64,000 bases of DNA, taken from NCBI GenBank assembly GCA_949752795.1, contig CATKHW010000008.1, positions 310,001 to 374,000 on the forward strand, in the 5' to 3' direction. The notes beneath the pieces were generated by a model. The model was not told where the DNA came from, searched no databases, and saw nothing but the letters and a program-made list of their open reading frames with translations. Source of the stretch: Hyperoodon ampullatus (Eukaryota; Chordata; Mammalia; Artiodactyla; Ziphiidae). The position numbers were made by a program, and so were the translations under genes. Positions 11,322 through 22,792 of this stretch are shown piece by piece; the stretch's first letter is position 1, and each line of letters begins with the position of its first letter.

Positions 11322-11330
11322 GTCTGATCA

Positions 11331-11579
11331 ACTTAAGAATTTTTTACCACTGGAGCAACTGCCCTGATACGATTTTCCTGTTTATAACTGGTGGTTTCTG
11401 TTTTTTTTTTTTTTTTTCCTTTTTTCTTTTTGGTTCAACGTAGATTTTATTTATTCCTCTTTTTTATAATTTAGAGATATAAACATAGAAATAATGCATT
11501 AATATAACGACGTCTATATGAAGGGAAAAACTTTTTTTCTGTTTTATTTTATTAAATATTATTTATTTATTTTTATTTT
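11331..11579. other. AT-rich linker with poly(T) tracts
   Basis: A run of about 17 T (11401-11417) is followed by T-rich and A+T-rich sequence to the next L1 fragment. The T run could be the poly(A) tail of a minus-strand retroelement, but what follows it on that strand was not identified. No gene is visible. Confidence 0.45.
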
Positions 11580-12888
11580 TTTTAAATTTATTTATTTCTT
11601 TTATACAGCAGGTTCTTATTGGATATCTATTTTATACATATAAGTGTGCACATGTGAATCCCAGTCTCCCAATTCATCCCACCACCAACCTCACATGACG
11701 TTCCCCCCTTGGTGTCCATATGTTTGTTCTCTACATCTGTGTCTCTATCTCTGCCCTGCAAACCGGTTCATCTGTACCATTTTTCTAGGTTCCACATATA
11801 TGCATTAATATACAATATTTGTTTTTCTGTTTCTGACTTACTTCACTCTGTATGACAGTCTCTAGATCCATCAAGGTCTCTACAAATGGCCTAATTTCAT
11901 TCCTATGAATGGCTGAGTAATATTCCATTGTATGTAAGTACCACATATTTATCCATTCGTCTGTCTGTGGGCACTTAGGTTGCTTTCATTACCTGGCTAT
12001 TGTAAATAGTGCTGCAATGAACATTATGGTGAATGTGTCTTTTTGATTTATGGTTTTCTCTGGGTATATGTCCAGTAGTGGGATTTCTGGATTATATGGT
12101 AATTCTATTTTTAGATTTTAAGGAAGCTCCATACTGTTCTCCATAGAGACTGTATCGATTTACATTCCCAACAATAGTGGAAGAAGGTTCCTTTTCTCCA
12201 CACCCTCTCCAGCATTTGTTGTTTGTAGATTTTCTTATGATGCCCATTCTAACAGGTGTGACGTGATAACTCATTGTAGTTTCGATTTCCATTTCTCTAA
12301 TAATTAGTGATGTTGAGCAGATTTTCATGTGCGTCTTGGCCATCTCTATGTCTTCTTGGAAGAAATGTCTATTTAGATCTTCCATTTTTGTATTGGGTTG
12401 TTTGTTTTATTAATATTGAGCTGCATGAGCTGTTTATATATATTGGAGATTAATCATTTGTCCATTGATTCGTTTGCAAATATTTTCTGCCATTCTGACG
12501 GTGGTCTTTTCGTCTTGTTTGTAGTTTCCTTTGCTTTGCAAAAGCTTTTACGTTTCACTAGGTCCCATCTGTTTCGTTTCTTTTTTTTATTTCATTACTA
12601 TAGGAGTTGGATCAAAAAAGATTGTGCTGTGATTTACGTCAGAGTATTCTTCGTAAGTTTTCCTCTCAGAGTTTTATACTGTCCAGTCTTACATTAAGGT
12701 CTCTAATCCATTTTGAATATATTTTTATGTACGGTGATGGGGAGTGTTCTAATTTCATTCTTTTACATGTAGCTGTCCATATTTCCCAGCACCACTGATT
12801 GAAGAGACTCTCTTTTCTCCATTGTAAAGTCTTGCCTCCTTTGTCATAGATTAGTTGACCATAGGTGTGTAAGTTTATCCCTCGGCTT
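11580..12888 (-). mobile_element. Antisense L1 3' fragment A
   Basis: Plus-strand sequence is the reverse complement of an L1 3'UTR and ORF2 C-terminus. Landmarks are the TTTATACAGCAGGTTCTTATT block (11600), ATTCCATTGTATGTAAGTACC (11920), the GCACTTAGGTTGC block, TATGTCCAGTAGTGGGATTTC (about 12067) and TCCATACTGTTCTCCATAGA (about 12129). The last four align with the ORF2 C-terminal coding strand of the intact L1 at about 22400-22660. Frames are broken. The fragment stops at CGGCTTTCT (12888), where a poly(T) run and a second L1 begin. Confidence 0.85.
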
Positions 12889-14414
12889 TCTTTTTTTTTT
12901 TTTTTTTCCTTTTACACGTTTATTGGAGTATATTTGCATTACAATGGAGTGTTAGTTTCTGCTGTCTAACAAAGTGAATCAGCTATACATATACAAATAT
13001 CACCAGATCACCTCCCTCTTGCATCTCCCTCCCACACTCCATATCCCACCCCTTTAGGTGGTCACAAAGTACCGAGCTGATCTCCCTGTTCTATGTGGCT
13101 GCTTCCCAGTAGCTATCGGTATTACATTTGGTAATGTATTAATGTCCATGCCACTCTCTCACTTCTTCCCATCTTACCCATCCCCCTTCTGTTGTCCTCA
13201 AATCCTATCTCTATGTCTGTGCCCTTAATCCTGTCCTGCCACTAGGTTCTTCAAAACTTATTTTTTTCTTCATTAGATTCCATATATCTCTGTTAACATA
13301 CAGTATTTGTTTTTCCCTTTCTGACTTACTTCACTGTGTAGGACAGATTCTAAGTCCATCCACCTAAGTACAAATAACTCAGTTTTGCTTCTTTTTATGG
13401 CTGAGTAATATTCCATTGTATATATATGCCAGATCTTCTTTATCCATTCATCTGTCGATGGACACTTAGGTTGATTCCATGTCCTGGTTATTGTAAATAG
13501 AGCTGCAATGAACATTTTGGTACATAACTCTTTTTGAATTATGGTTTTCGCAAGGCAAATGCCCAGTAGTTGGATTGTTGTGTCGTATGGTACTTCTATT
13601 GTTAGGTATTTAAAGGAACCTCCGTACTGTTCTCCCTAGTGGCCATATCAATTTACATTCCCACCCACAGTGCAAGTGTGTTCCCTTTTCTCCAATAAAG
13701 GCCTCTCCAGCATTTATTGTTTTGTAGAATTTGTTGATGATTGCCACTCTGACTGCTGTGAGGTGAAACCTCATGGTAGTTTTGCTTTGCATTTCTCTAA
13801 TGATTAGTGATGTTCAGCATCCTTTCATGTGTTTCATGACAATCTGTATATCTCCTTTGGAGAAATGTCTATTTAGGTCTTCTGCCCGTTTTTGGATTGG
13901 GTTGTTTGTTTTTGTGATATTGAGCTACATGAGGTGCTTGTAAAGTTTGGAGATTAATCCTTTGTGAATTGCTTCATTTGAAAATATTTTCTCCCATTCT
14001 GAGGGTTGTTCTTCCATCTTGTTTATGTTTTCCTGTAGTGTGTCAAAGCTTTTAAGTTTCATTAGGTCTCATTTGTTGATTTTTGGTTTTATTTCCATTT
14101 CTCTAGGAGGTGTGTCAAAAAGGATTTTGCTGTGATTTATGTCATAGAGTGCTCTGCCTATGGTTTCCTCTAAGTGTTTTATAGTGTCTGGTCCTATATT
14201 TAGATCTCTAATAAATTTAGAGATTATTTTTGTGTATGGTGTTATGGAGTGTCCTAATTTCATTCTTTTATGTGTAGGGGTCCAGTTTTCCCAGCACCAA
14301 TTACTGAAGAGTCTGTCTTTTCTACATTGTATATCCTTAGCTCCTTTGTCATAGATGAGATAGCCATAGGTATGTAGGTTTAGCTCTGGGCTTTCTGTCC
14401 TATTCCATTGATCT
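12889..14414 (-). mobile_element. Antisense L1 3' fragment B
   Basis: It starts with a poly(T) run of about 18 (the reversed tail) and a different L1 3'UTR (TTTATTGGAGTATATTTGC block, then the reverse complement of a TTTGTGACCACCTgg-like block near 13065). It runs through the ORF2 C-terminus (about 13330-14400) to about 14410, where it merges into macrosatellite sequence. A short minus-strand frame at 13273-13515 still reads the conserved ORF2 tail. It is defective and 5'-truncated. Its 3'UTR is close in type to that of the intact L1 at 22793-23117. Confidence 0.85.
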
Positions 14415-14781
14415 GTTTTTATGCCAATCTACATACACTTGATTCCATTATGGAGACATATAAATACATAGGTTTCAAGATTATTACCAGTCAGATATAT
14501 TATTCTTCAGTGAATAGGGTGTTTTGTGTCAGGTACATTGAGAAAGGAGTAGGTCTTGTCTATTACATATTTGGTATATGGTATGGTATCTGTGCTAATT
14601 TCAAACTCTGCTTTTACACATCACCCCACGTCACCATTCCCCTTAAGGAAGCATAAGTGTGATTTCTAAATGTGTAACTCTGTTCTCTTTTGAAATTCAG
14701 TTCATGTGTAGCCATGTTTACATTTCCTCTATAAGTGATATAGTACAATAAGTATCTGTTTCTTTGTGGCTCATTTCACTT
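14415..14781 (+). repeat. Macrosatellite unit fragment U4a
   Basis: The sequence re-enters the macrosatellite at the CACTTGATTCC, TGGAGACATAT block (offset about 890 bp past the palindrome in unit coordinates). It continues to AGCATCATCGTACCT at 14782. The gap between where U3 stops and this piece starts equals about 275 bp of unit. Confidence 0.8.
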
Positions 14782-16521
14782 AGCATCATCGTACCTAAAG
14801 CCACTCATTATGCTGCTATTGGCCTTATGACATTGATTTTATGTCTGAGTGACATTCCATTGTATACAAGTACCACAACATCTTTATCCTTTTTTTTTTC
14901 CTTTCGTGGGATATTTAAAGTGTACCGAAGTTGAGGTTCTTATAAACAGAGCAGCCCTAAATTTTGGGCTGGCTGTGTGTTGTGGATTTTTGTTTTCCCA
15001 AAATACATGCCCATGAGTGGAAGTGTGCTATGCTCTGTAGCTCTGTTTTAGAAAACAACGTACAGGTCTCCAGAGAGGCTGTTGGCAATTTACATCCTGT
15101 CCATCGGCGTAACCAGGCTCCCTTTTCTCCATGGCCTGTCCTGCATTTGTGGTTTTTACACTATTTGTGGATGGCCCTTTTGACCGGTGGTAAGTGACAC
15201 TTCTATGTAGTGTGGATTTGCAATACCTGATGGCTTGCTTGGCCAAAAAGTGTGTATGAATTTTTTTCCCGAATATATTCAAGAAAATACACATACTCCC
15301 TTTTCGGCCAAGGGCAACATTGTCGAAGTTCTGTCGCTTTTCATGTGCTTTAAAGACGACTCCAATCTACCTCTTTAAATCTGTTTCCTTCAATTCTGCC
15401 TTACTTTCAAATCCTCTTCACTGCCTTACCTCAATATATTTCTGGATGATAGTTGTCCTTTATAACTCTGCAAGTTTGTGAATTGCTGTGCCCCTGACTT
15501 CCATTTTTCAACTCGCTTATTTGTGAGCTGGCTGCAATACCGCAGGATGGCTTTAGGCCCTAGTCTGGTTCCAGGGTTGCAGGCTGAGCCTTTGTTTATT
15601 TCTTCTTCCTGATGGGAAACTAGAGTGACATGTGCCCATCCAAACACCTACAGCTAATGTCTCATTTGTTTCCCCTCTTCCTGTTCATCCTCTGCACATT
15701 TTGCAAACTGCATAACAGGAGGGTAAAGGCGCTGACACTCCAAGTGGGGAGATTTTCAGTATTGCAGATAGAATGGCTAAGCCGAGCACGAGGAAAGGAA
15801 AAACAAAGTACATTTTAGAAAACTTTCCCTATTACACAGTGTACCATCCAACGGGTTTCCCATGCATGTTTTAACTGTAGGAAGATTCCCTTAATCCTGG
15901 AGAGTTGGGGCCACTAGAATGGGTAGCACACAGTATTGCTCTAAGTGGTGTTCTTTTGCTCACACAACCTCAGCAATCTTGTCAGCCCCAAGTGTCCAGT
16001 CTTATGTCTCCTCCAGCTGTGGGTGTAAAGGTGGTCAATCCAGGTTGCATCACAGGACCTGAAAGTAATTTTTAAGACTTTCTCTCTGTTTTGCTGTTTT
16101 TGCATTTTGCTTTTGAAATTTATTTTTATAAGGGTGTTTAGCTGAATTTCAGTGCTGTGCATTCCATTATACACACACATGATTCCTTTATGGAGACATG
16201 AGAATACATATGTTTTAGAATTATTACAAGTCAGATATATTCCTCTGCAATGAATAGGGGTTGTTGAGTCCAGTTCATTGTGCCGGAAGTAGGTGCTGTC
16301 TATTACATACTTGGTTTATGGAACGGTACCTGTGCTAATTTAGGTCTCTGGATTTATGCATCACCCCACCTCTCCTTCCCACTTAAGCAGGCATAAGAGT
16401 GTTTTCTAAATGTGAGACTCTGTTCTCTTTCCTAACTCAGTTCATGAGTAGCCATGTTTACAGGACCTTCATAAGTGATATCTTATGATAAGTCTCTTTT
16501 ACTCTGTGACTTATTTCTCTT
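14782..16521 (+). repeat. Macrosatellite unit U4 (complete, 1740 bp)
   Basis: The unit runs from AGCATCATCGTACCT to the L1 target site. Order: antisense L1 part (14782-about 15235), palindrome (15239-15312), unassigned 1.2 kb with the same block order as U1 and U5. Its length of 1740 matches U5 exactly. The next unit is displaced by the L1 insertion. Confidence 0.9.
15239..15312. mobile_element. Palindromic mariner-type MITE in U4
   Basis: The core GAATATATTC is at 15271-15280. The termini TTGGCCAAAAAG and CGGCCAAG are present, with several arm mismatches. After removal of the L1 and one target-site copy, the centre lies 1747 bp from the U5 centre. Confidence 0.7.
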
Positions 16522-16536
16522 AGAATCATCGTACCT
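16522..16536 (+). repeat. L1 target-site duplication, left copy
   Basis: The 15-bp AGAATCATCGTACCT here matches 23667-23681 exactly, directly after the terminal poly(A). It lies at a fixed position of the macrosatellite unit, as expected for insertion into that array. Confidence 0.88.
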
Positions 16537-16540
16537 AAAA

Positions 16541-18021
16541 CCGGGGTAAGATGGCGGAAGAGTAAGACGCGGAGATCACCTTCCTCCCCACGGATACACC
16601 AGAAATACAGCTACACGTGGAACAACTCCTACAGAACACCTACTGAACGCTGGCAGAAGACCCCAGACCTCCCAAAAGGCAAGAAACTCCCCACATACCT
16701 GGGTAGGGCAAAGCGGAGAGATTCCCGCACAGAGGATCGGTGCCGAGCGGCACTCACCAGCCCGAGAGGCTTGTCTGCTCGCCCGCCGGGGCGGGCGGCG
16801 CTGGAAGCTGAGGCTCGGGCTTCGGTCAGAGCGCAGGGAGAGGACTGGGGCTGGCGGCGAGAACTCAGCCTGAAGGGGGCTAATGTGCCACAGCTAGCCG
16901 GGAGGGAGTCCGGGAAAACTCTGGAGCTGCCGAAGAGGCAAGAGACTTGTTCTTCCCTCTTGGTTTCCTGCTGCGCGAGGAGAGGGGATTAAGAGCGCTG
17001 CTTAAAGGGGCTCCACAGACGGGCGCGAGTCGCGACTGAAAGCGCGGAGCCCAGTGACGGGCGTGGGACGCTGGGGCTGCTGCTGCCGCCGCCAAGAAGC
17101 CCGTGTGCGAGCGCAGGTCACTGTCCACACCGCCCTTCCGGGAGCCTGAGCAGCCCGCCACTGCCGGGGTCCCGGGATCCAGGGGCGGCTTCCCTGGGAG
17201 AACGCACGGCGCGCCTCGGGCTGGTGCAACGTCACGCCGACCTCTGCCGCTGCAGGCTCGCCCCGCACTCCGTGCCCCTCCCTCCCGCCCGGCCTGAGTG
17301 AGCCAGAGTTCCCGAAGAGGCTGCTCCTTTAACCCTTTCCTGTCTGAGCGAAGAACAGACGCCCTCCGGCGACCTACACGCAGAGGCGGGGCCAAATCCA
17401 AAGCTGAGACCCGGGAGCTGTGAGAACAAAGAAGAGAAAGGGAAACCTCTCCCAGCAGCCTCAGAAGCAGCGGATTAAAGCTCCACAATCAACTTGATGT
17501 ACCCTGCATCTGTGGAATACATGAATAGACAACAAATCATCCCAAATTGAGGAGCCAGGAGTCAGTACTGTGCCTCTGAGGTGGGAGAGCCAACTTCAGG
17601 ACACTGGTCCACAAGAGACCTCCCAGCTCCACATAATATCAAACGGCGAAAATCTTCCAGAGATCTCCATCTCAACACCAGCACCCAGCTTCACTCAACG
17701 ACCAGCAAGCTACAGTGCTGGACACCCTATGCCAAACAACTAGCAAGACAGGAACACAACGCCACCCATTAGCAGAGAGGTGGCCTAAAATCATAAAAAG
17801 TCTGCAGACACCCCAAAACACACCACCAGACGTGGACCTGCCCACCAGAAAGACAAGATCCAGCCTCATCCACCAGAACACAGGCACTAGTCCCCTCGAC
17901 CAGGAAGCCTACACAACCCACTAAACCAACCTTAGCCACTGGGGACAGACACCAAAAACAACAGGAACTACGAACCTGCAGCCGGCAAAAAGGAGACCCC
18001 AAACACAGTAACATAAGCAAA
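16541..18021 (+). promoter_or_regulatory. L1 5'UTR and internal promoter
   Basis: About 1.48 kb precede ORF1. AAGATGGCGG at 16548-16557, within the first 20 bases, is a YY1-type site; in human L1 such a site near the 5' end positions transcription start. From about 16736 to 17400 the sequence is strongly CpG-rich (for example CCGCCGGGGCGGGCGGCG near 16784), unlike everything else in the window, as expected of a promoter under methylation control. Bases 17490-18021 are A-rich leader without a long frame. A 202-codon open frame runs antisense through the CpG-rich part (16880-17488). Confidence 0.85.
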
Positions 18022-18915
18022 ATGAGAAGACAGAAAAACACACAGCAGGAGAAGGAGCAAGATAAAAACCCACCAGACCTAACAAATGAAGAGGTAATAG
18101 GCAGTCTATCTGAAAAAGAATTCAGAATAATGATAGTAAAGATGATCCAAAATCTTGGAAATAGAATAGACAAAATGCAAGAAACAGTTAACAAGGACCT
18201 AGTAGAACTAAAGATGAATCAAGCATCGATTAAAAACACAATAAATGAAATGAAAAATACTCTAGATGGGATCAATAGCAGAATAACTGAGGCAGAAGAA
18301 CGGATAAGTGAGGTGGAAGATAAAATAGTGGAAATAACTAATGCAGAGCAAAATAAAGAAAAAAGAATGAAAAGAACAGAGGACAATATCAGAGACCTCT
18401 GGGACAACATTAAACGCACCAACATTCGAATTATAGGGGTTCCAGAAGAAGAAGAGAAAAAGAAAGGGACTGAGAAAATATTTGAAGAGATTATAGTTGA
18501 AAACTTCCCTAATATGGGAAAGGAAATAGTTAATCAAGTCCAAGAAGCACAGAGAGTCCCATACAGAATAAATCCAAGGAGAAATACGCCAAGACACATA
18601 TTAATCAAACTGTCAAAAATTAAACACAAAGAAATCATATTAAAAGCAGCAAGGCAAAAACAACAAGTAACACACAAGGGAATCCCCATCAGGATAACAG
18701 CTGATCTCTCAGCAGAAACTCTACAAGCCAGAAGGGAGTGGCAGGACATAATTAAAGTGATGAAGGAGAAAAACCTGCAACCAAGATTACTCTACCCAGC
18801 AAGGATCTCATTCAGATTTGATGGAGAAATTAAAACATTTACAGACAAGCAAAAGCTGAGAGAGTTCAGCACCACCAAACCAGCTTTACAACAAATGCTA
18901 AAGGAACTTCTCTAG
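18022..18915 (+). CDS. L1 ORF1 protein (RNA-binding chaperone), 297 aa
   Basis: ORF1p is the trimeric RNA-binding and nucleic-acid chaperone protein that coats L1 RNA in cytoplasmic particles. Residues about 1-30 are polar and basic, starting [10 protein letters not shown]. Residues about 40-130 form a long heptad-rich coiled coil ([15 protein letters not shown] to [12 protein letters not shown]) for trimerisation. The RNA-recognition domain runs from about 134, with NIRIIGVPE (134-142) and PRHILIKL (190-197). The C-terminal domain, about 226-297, contains [14 protein letters not shown] (227-240), with the Arg pair needed for RNA binding in relatives, and [10 protein letters not shown] (264-273). 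Length is slightly below the human protein. The AUG has A at -3, the frame is fully open, and a 58-nt spacer with stops separates it from ORF2. Confidence 0.95.
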   Translation: MRRQKNTQQEKEQDKNPPDLTNEEVIGSLSEKEFRIMIVKMIQNLGNRIDKMQETVNKDLVELKMNQASIKNTINEMKNTLDGINSRITEAEERISEVEDKIVEITNAEQNKEKRMKRTEDNIRDLWDNIKRTNIRIIGVPEEEEKKKGTEKIFEEIIVENFPNMGKEIVNQVQEAQRVPYRINPRRNTPRHILIKLSKIKHKEIILKAARQKQQVTHKGIPIRITADLSAETLQARREWQDIIKVMKEKNLQPRLLYPARISFRFDGEIKTFTDKQKLREFSTTKPALQQMLKELL

Positions 18916-18973
18916 GCAAGAAACACAGCAGAAGGAAAAGACCTACAATAACGAACCCAAAACAATTAAGAAA

Positions 18974-21900
18974 ATGGGAATAGGAACATACATATCGATA
19001 ATTACCTTAAATGTAAATGGACTAAACGCTCCCACCAAAAGACACAGATTGGCTGAATGGATACAAAAACAAGACCCATATATATGCTGTCTACAAGAGA
19101 CCCACTTCAGACCTAGAGACACATACAGACTGAAAGTAAGGGGATGGAAAAAGATATTCCATGCAAATGGAAACCAAAAGAAAGCTGGAGTAGCAATTCT
19201 CATATCAGACAAAATAGACTTTAAAATAAAGACTACTAGAAGAGACAAAGAAGGACACTACATAATGATCAAGGGATCGATCCAAGAAGAAGATATAACA
19301 ATTGTAAATATTTATGCACCCAACATAGGAGCACCTCAATACATAAGGCAAACACTAAGAGCCATAAAAGGAGAAATCGACAGTAACACAATCATAGTAG
19401 GGGACTTTAACACCCCACTTTCACCAATGGACAGATCATCCAAAATGAAAATAAATAAGGAAACACAAGCTTTAAATGATACATTAAACAAGATGGACTT
19501 AATTGATATTTATAGGACATTCCATCCAAAAACAACAGAATACACATTTTTCTCAAGTGCTCATGGAACATTCTCCAGGATAGATCATATCTTGGGTCAC
19601 AAATCAAGCCTTGGTAAATTTAAGAAAATTGAAATTGTATCAAGTATCTTTTCCGACCACAATGCTATGAGACTAGATATCAATTACAGGAAAAGAGCTA
19701 TAAAAAATACAAACACATGGAGGCTAAACAATACATTACTTAATAACGAAGTGATCACTGAAGAAATCAAAGAGGAAATTAAAAAATACCTAGAAACAAA
19801 TGACAATGGAGACACGACGACCCAAAACCTATGGGATGCAGCAAAAGCAGTTCTAAGAGGGAAGTTTATAGCAATACAATCCCACCTTAAGAAACAGGAA
19901 ATATCTCGACTAAACAACCTAACCTTGCACCTAAAGCAATTAGAGAAAGAAGAACAAAAACATCCCAAAGTTAGCAGAAGGAAAGTAATCATAAAAATCA
20001 GATCAGAAATAAATGAAAAAGAAATGAAGGAAACAATAGCAAAGATCAATAAAACTAAAAGCTGGTTCTTTGAGAAGATAAACAAAATTGATAAACCATT
20101 AGCCAGACTCATCAAGAAAAAAAGGGAGAAGACTCAAATCAATAGAATTAGAAATGAAAAAGGAGAAGTAACAACTGACACTGCAGAAATACAAAAGATC
20201 GTGAGAGATTACTATAAGCAACTCTATGCCAATAAAATGGACAACCTGGAAGCAATGGACAAATTCTTAGAAATGCACAACCTGCCAAGACTGAATCAGG
20301 AAGAAATAGAACATATGAACAGACCAATCACAAGCACTGAAATTGAAACTGTGATAAAAAATCTTCCAACAAACAAAAGCCCAGGACCAGATGGCTTCAC
20401 AGGCGAATTCTATCAAGCATTTAGAGAAGAGCTAACGCCTATCCTTCTCAAACTCTTCCAAAATATAGCAGAGGGAGGAACACTCCCAAACTCATTCTAC
20501 GAGGCCACCATCACCTTGATACCAAAACCAGACAAGGATGTCACAAAGAAAGAAAACTACAGGCCAATATCACTGATGAACATAGATGCAAAAATCCTCA
20601 ACAAAATACTAGCAAACAGAATCCAACAGCACATTAAAAGGATCATACACCATGATCAAGTGGGGTTTATCCCAGGAATGCAAGGATTCTTCAATATACG
20701 CAAATCAATCAACGTGATACACCATATTAACAAATTGAAGGAGAAAAACCATATGATCATCTCAATAGATGCAGAGAAAGCTTTCGACAAAATTCAACAC
20801 CCATTCATGATAAAAACCCTGCAGAAAGTAGGCATAGAGGGAACTTTCCTCAACATAATAAAGGCCATATATGACAAACCCACAGCCAGCATCGTCCTCA
20901 ATGGTGAAAAACTGAAACCATTTCCACTAAGATCAGGAACAAGACAAGGTTGCCCACTCTCACCACTCTTATTCAACATAGTTTTGGAAGTTTTAGCCAC
21001 AGCAATCAGAGAAGAAAAGCAAATAAAAGGAATCCAAATTGGAAAAGAAGAAGTAAAGCTGTCACTGTTTGCAGATGACATGATACTATACATAGAGAAT
21101 CCTAAAGATGCTACCGAAAAACTACTAGAGCTAATCAATGAATTTGGTAAAGTTGCAGGATACAAAATTAATGCACAGAAATCTCTGGCATTCCTATATA
21201 CTAATGATGAAAAATCTGAAAGTGAAATCAAGGAAATACTCCCATTTACCATTGCAACAAAAAGAATAAAATATCTAGGAATAAACCTACCTAAGGAGAC
21301 AAAAGACCTGTATGCAGAAAATTATAAGACACTGATGAAAGAAATTAAAGATGATACAAATAGATGGAGAGATGTACCATGTTCTTGGATTGGAAGAATC
21401 AACATTGTGAAAATGACTCTACTACCCAAAGCAATCTACAGATTCAATGCAATCCCTATCAAAATACCACTGGCATTTTTCACAGAACTAGAACAAAAAA
21501 TTTCACAATTTGTATGGAAACACAAAAGACCCCGAATAGCCAAAGCAATCTTGAGAACGAAAAATGGAGCTGGAGGAATCAGGCTCCCTGACTTCAGACT
21601 ATACTACAAAGCTGCAGTAATCAAGACAGTATGGTACTGGCACAGAAACAGAAAGATAGATCAATGGAACAGGATAGAAAGCCCAGAGATAAACCCACGG
21701 ACATATGGTCACCTTATCTTTGATAAAGGAGGCAGGAATGTACAGTGGAGAAAGGACAGTCTCTTCAATAAGTGGTGTTGGGAAAACTGGACAGGGACAT
21801 GTAAAAGTATGAGATTCGATCACTCCCTAACACCATACACAAAAATAAGCTCAAAATGGATTAAAGACCTAAATGTAAGGCCAGACACTATCAAACTCTT

Positions 21901-22792
21901 AGAGGACAACATAGGCAGAACACTCTATGACATAAATCACAGCAAGATCCTTTTTGACCCACCTCCTAGAGAAATGGAAATAAAGACAAAAATAAACACA
22001 TGGGACCTAATGAAACTTAAAAGCTTTTGCACAGCAAAGGAAACCATAAACAAGACCAAAAGACAACCCTCAGAATGGGAGAAAATATTTGCAAATGAAG
22101 CAACTGACAAAGGATTAATCTCCAAAATTTATAAGCAGCTCATGCAGCTCAATAACAAAAAAACAAACAACCCAATCCAAAAATGGGCAGAAGACCTAAA
22201 TAGACATTTCTCCACAGAAGATATACAGACTGCCAACAAACACATGAAAGGATGCTCAACATCTTTACTAATTAGAGAAATGCAAATCAAAACTACAATG
22301 AGATATCATCTCACACCAGTCAGAATGGCCATCATCAAAAAATCTAGAAACAATAAATGCTGGAGAGGGTGTGGAAAAAAGGGAACACTCTTGCACTGCT
22401 GGTGGGAATGTGAATTGGTACAGCCACTATGGAGAACGGTATGGAGGTTCCTTAAAAAACTACAAATAGAACTACCATATGACCCTTCAATCCCACTACT
22501 GGGCATATACCCTGAGAAAACCATAATTCAAAAAGAGACATGTACCAAAATGTTCATAGCAGCCCTATTTACAATAGCCCGGAGATGGAAACAACCTAAG
22601 TGTCCATCATCGGATGAATGGGTAAAGAAGATGTGGCACATACATACAATGGAATATTACTCAGCCATAAAAAGAAATGAAATTGAACTATTTGTAATGA
22701 GGTGGATGGACCTAGAGTCTGTCATACAGAGTGAAGTAAGTCAGAAAGAGAAAGACAAATACTGTATGCTGACACATATATATGGAATTTAA
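18974..22792 (+). CDS. L1 ORF2 protein (endonuclease and reverse transcriptase), 1272 aa
   Basis: ORF2p nicks target DNA and primes reverse transcription of L1 RNA there. The AP-like endonuclease occupies residues 1-about 235, with catalytic N13, E42 (LQETHF), D144 and N146 (VGDFNTP), D204 (RIDHILG) and D228-H229 (FSDH). Each is one position before its human L1 counterpart. Reverse transcriptase spans about 450-780, with [12 protein letters not shown], the [11 protein letters not shown] motif carrying the first aspartate, [10 protein letters not shown], and FADD at 699-702 (21068-21079). The C-terminal cysteine segment [15 protein letters not shown] lies at about 1133-1147. The protein ends ML(T)HIYGI like other L1s. 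Length is close to the human 1275 residues. No stop, frameshift or missing catalytic residue was seen, so it is probably functional. Confidence 0.96.
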   Translation: MGIGTYISIITLNVNGLNAPTKRHRLAEWIQKQDPYICCLQETHFRPRDTYRLKVRGWKKIFHANGNQKKAGVAILISDKIDFKIKTTRRDKEGHYIMIKGSIQEEDITIVNIYAPNIGAPQYIRQTLRAIKGEIDSNTIIVGDFNTPLSPMDRSSKMKINKETQALNDTLNKMDLIDIYRTFHPKTTEYTFFSSAHGTFSRIDHILGHKSSLGKFKKIEIVSSIFSDHNAMRLDINYRKRAIKNTNTWRLNNTLLNNEVITEEIKEEIKKYLETNDNGDTTTQNLWDAAKAVLRGKFIAIQSHLKKQEISRLNNLTLHLKQLEKEEQKHPKVSRRKVIIKIRSEINEKEMKETIAKINKTKSWFFEKINKIDKPLARLIKKKREKTQINRIRNEKGEVTTDTAEIQKIVRDYYKQLYANKMDNLEAMDKFLEMHNLPRLNQEEIEHMNRPITSTEIETVIKNLPTNKSPGPDGFTGEFYQAFREELTPILLKLFQNIAEGGTLPNSFYEATITLIPKPDKDVTKKENYRPISLMNIDAKILNKILANRIQQHIKRIIHHDQVGFIPGMQGFFNIRKSINVIHHINKLKEKNHMIISIDAEKAFDKIQHPFMIKTLQKVGIEGTFLNIIKAIYDKPTASIVLNGEKLKPFPLRSGTRQGCPLSPLLFNIVLEVLATAIREEKQIKGIQIGKEEVKLSLFADDMILYIENPKDATEKLLELINEFGKVAGYKINAQKSLAFLYTNDEKSESEIKEILPFTIATKRIKYLGINLPKETKDLYAENYKTLMKEIKDDTNRWRDVPCSWIGRINIVKMTLLPKAIYRFNAIPIKIPLAFFTELEQKISQFVWKHKRPRIAKAILRTKNGAGGIRLPDFRLYYKAAVIKTVWYWHRNRKIDQWNRIESPEINPRTYGHLIFDKGGRNVQWRKDSLFNKWCWENWTGTCKSMRFDHSLTPYTKISSKWIKDLNVRPDTIKLLEDNIGRTLYDINHSKILFDPPPREMEIKTKINTWDLMKLKSFCTAKETINKTKRQPSEWEKIFANEATDKGLISKIYKQLMQLNNKKTNNPIQKWAEDLNRHFSTEDIQTANKHMKGCSTSLLIREMQIKTTMRYHLTPVRMAIIKKSRNNKCWRGCGKKGTLLHCWWECELVQPLWRTVWRFLKKLQIELPYDPSIPLLGIYPEKTIIQKETCTKMFIAALFTIARRWKQPKCPSSDEWVKKMWHIHTMEYYSAIKRNEIELFVMRWMDLESVIQSEVSQKEKDKYCMLTHIYGI

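Larger units (their letters stand above)
7890..11330 (-). mobile_element. Decayed, internally deleted class I endogenous retrovirus
   Basis: On the minus strand the order is a possible gag start (about 11321), then pol sequence (about 10020 to 8820), then a polyadenylation-like signal (about 8170) and a GC-rich tail to about 7890. This follows retroviral order. The total of about 3.4 kb is far shorter than a complete provirus, and only about 0.8 kb lies between the gag-like frame and reverse transcriptase, so gag, protease and probably env are deleted or unrecognisable. Frames are broken by stops and frameshifts. Paired LTRs could not be delimited by eye, so outer limits are approximate. It lies inside the macrosatellite island. 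Confidence 0.6.

Noticed and set aside
17581..17924. Short plus-strand frames in the L1 leader before ORF1
   Set aside because: They have poor context, no conserved domain, and a position in the 5'UTR. They could act only as upstream ORFs, which the sequence does not establish.
18219..18597. Minus-strand open frames overlapping ORF1 (and many more within ORF2)
   Set aside because: They are shadows of the A-rich coding strand of the L1 ORFs, with no independent support.
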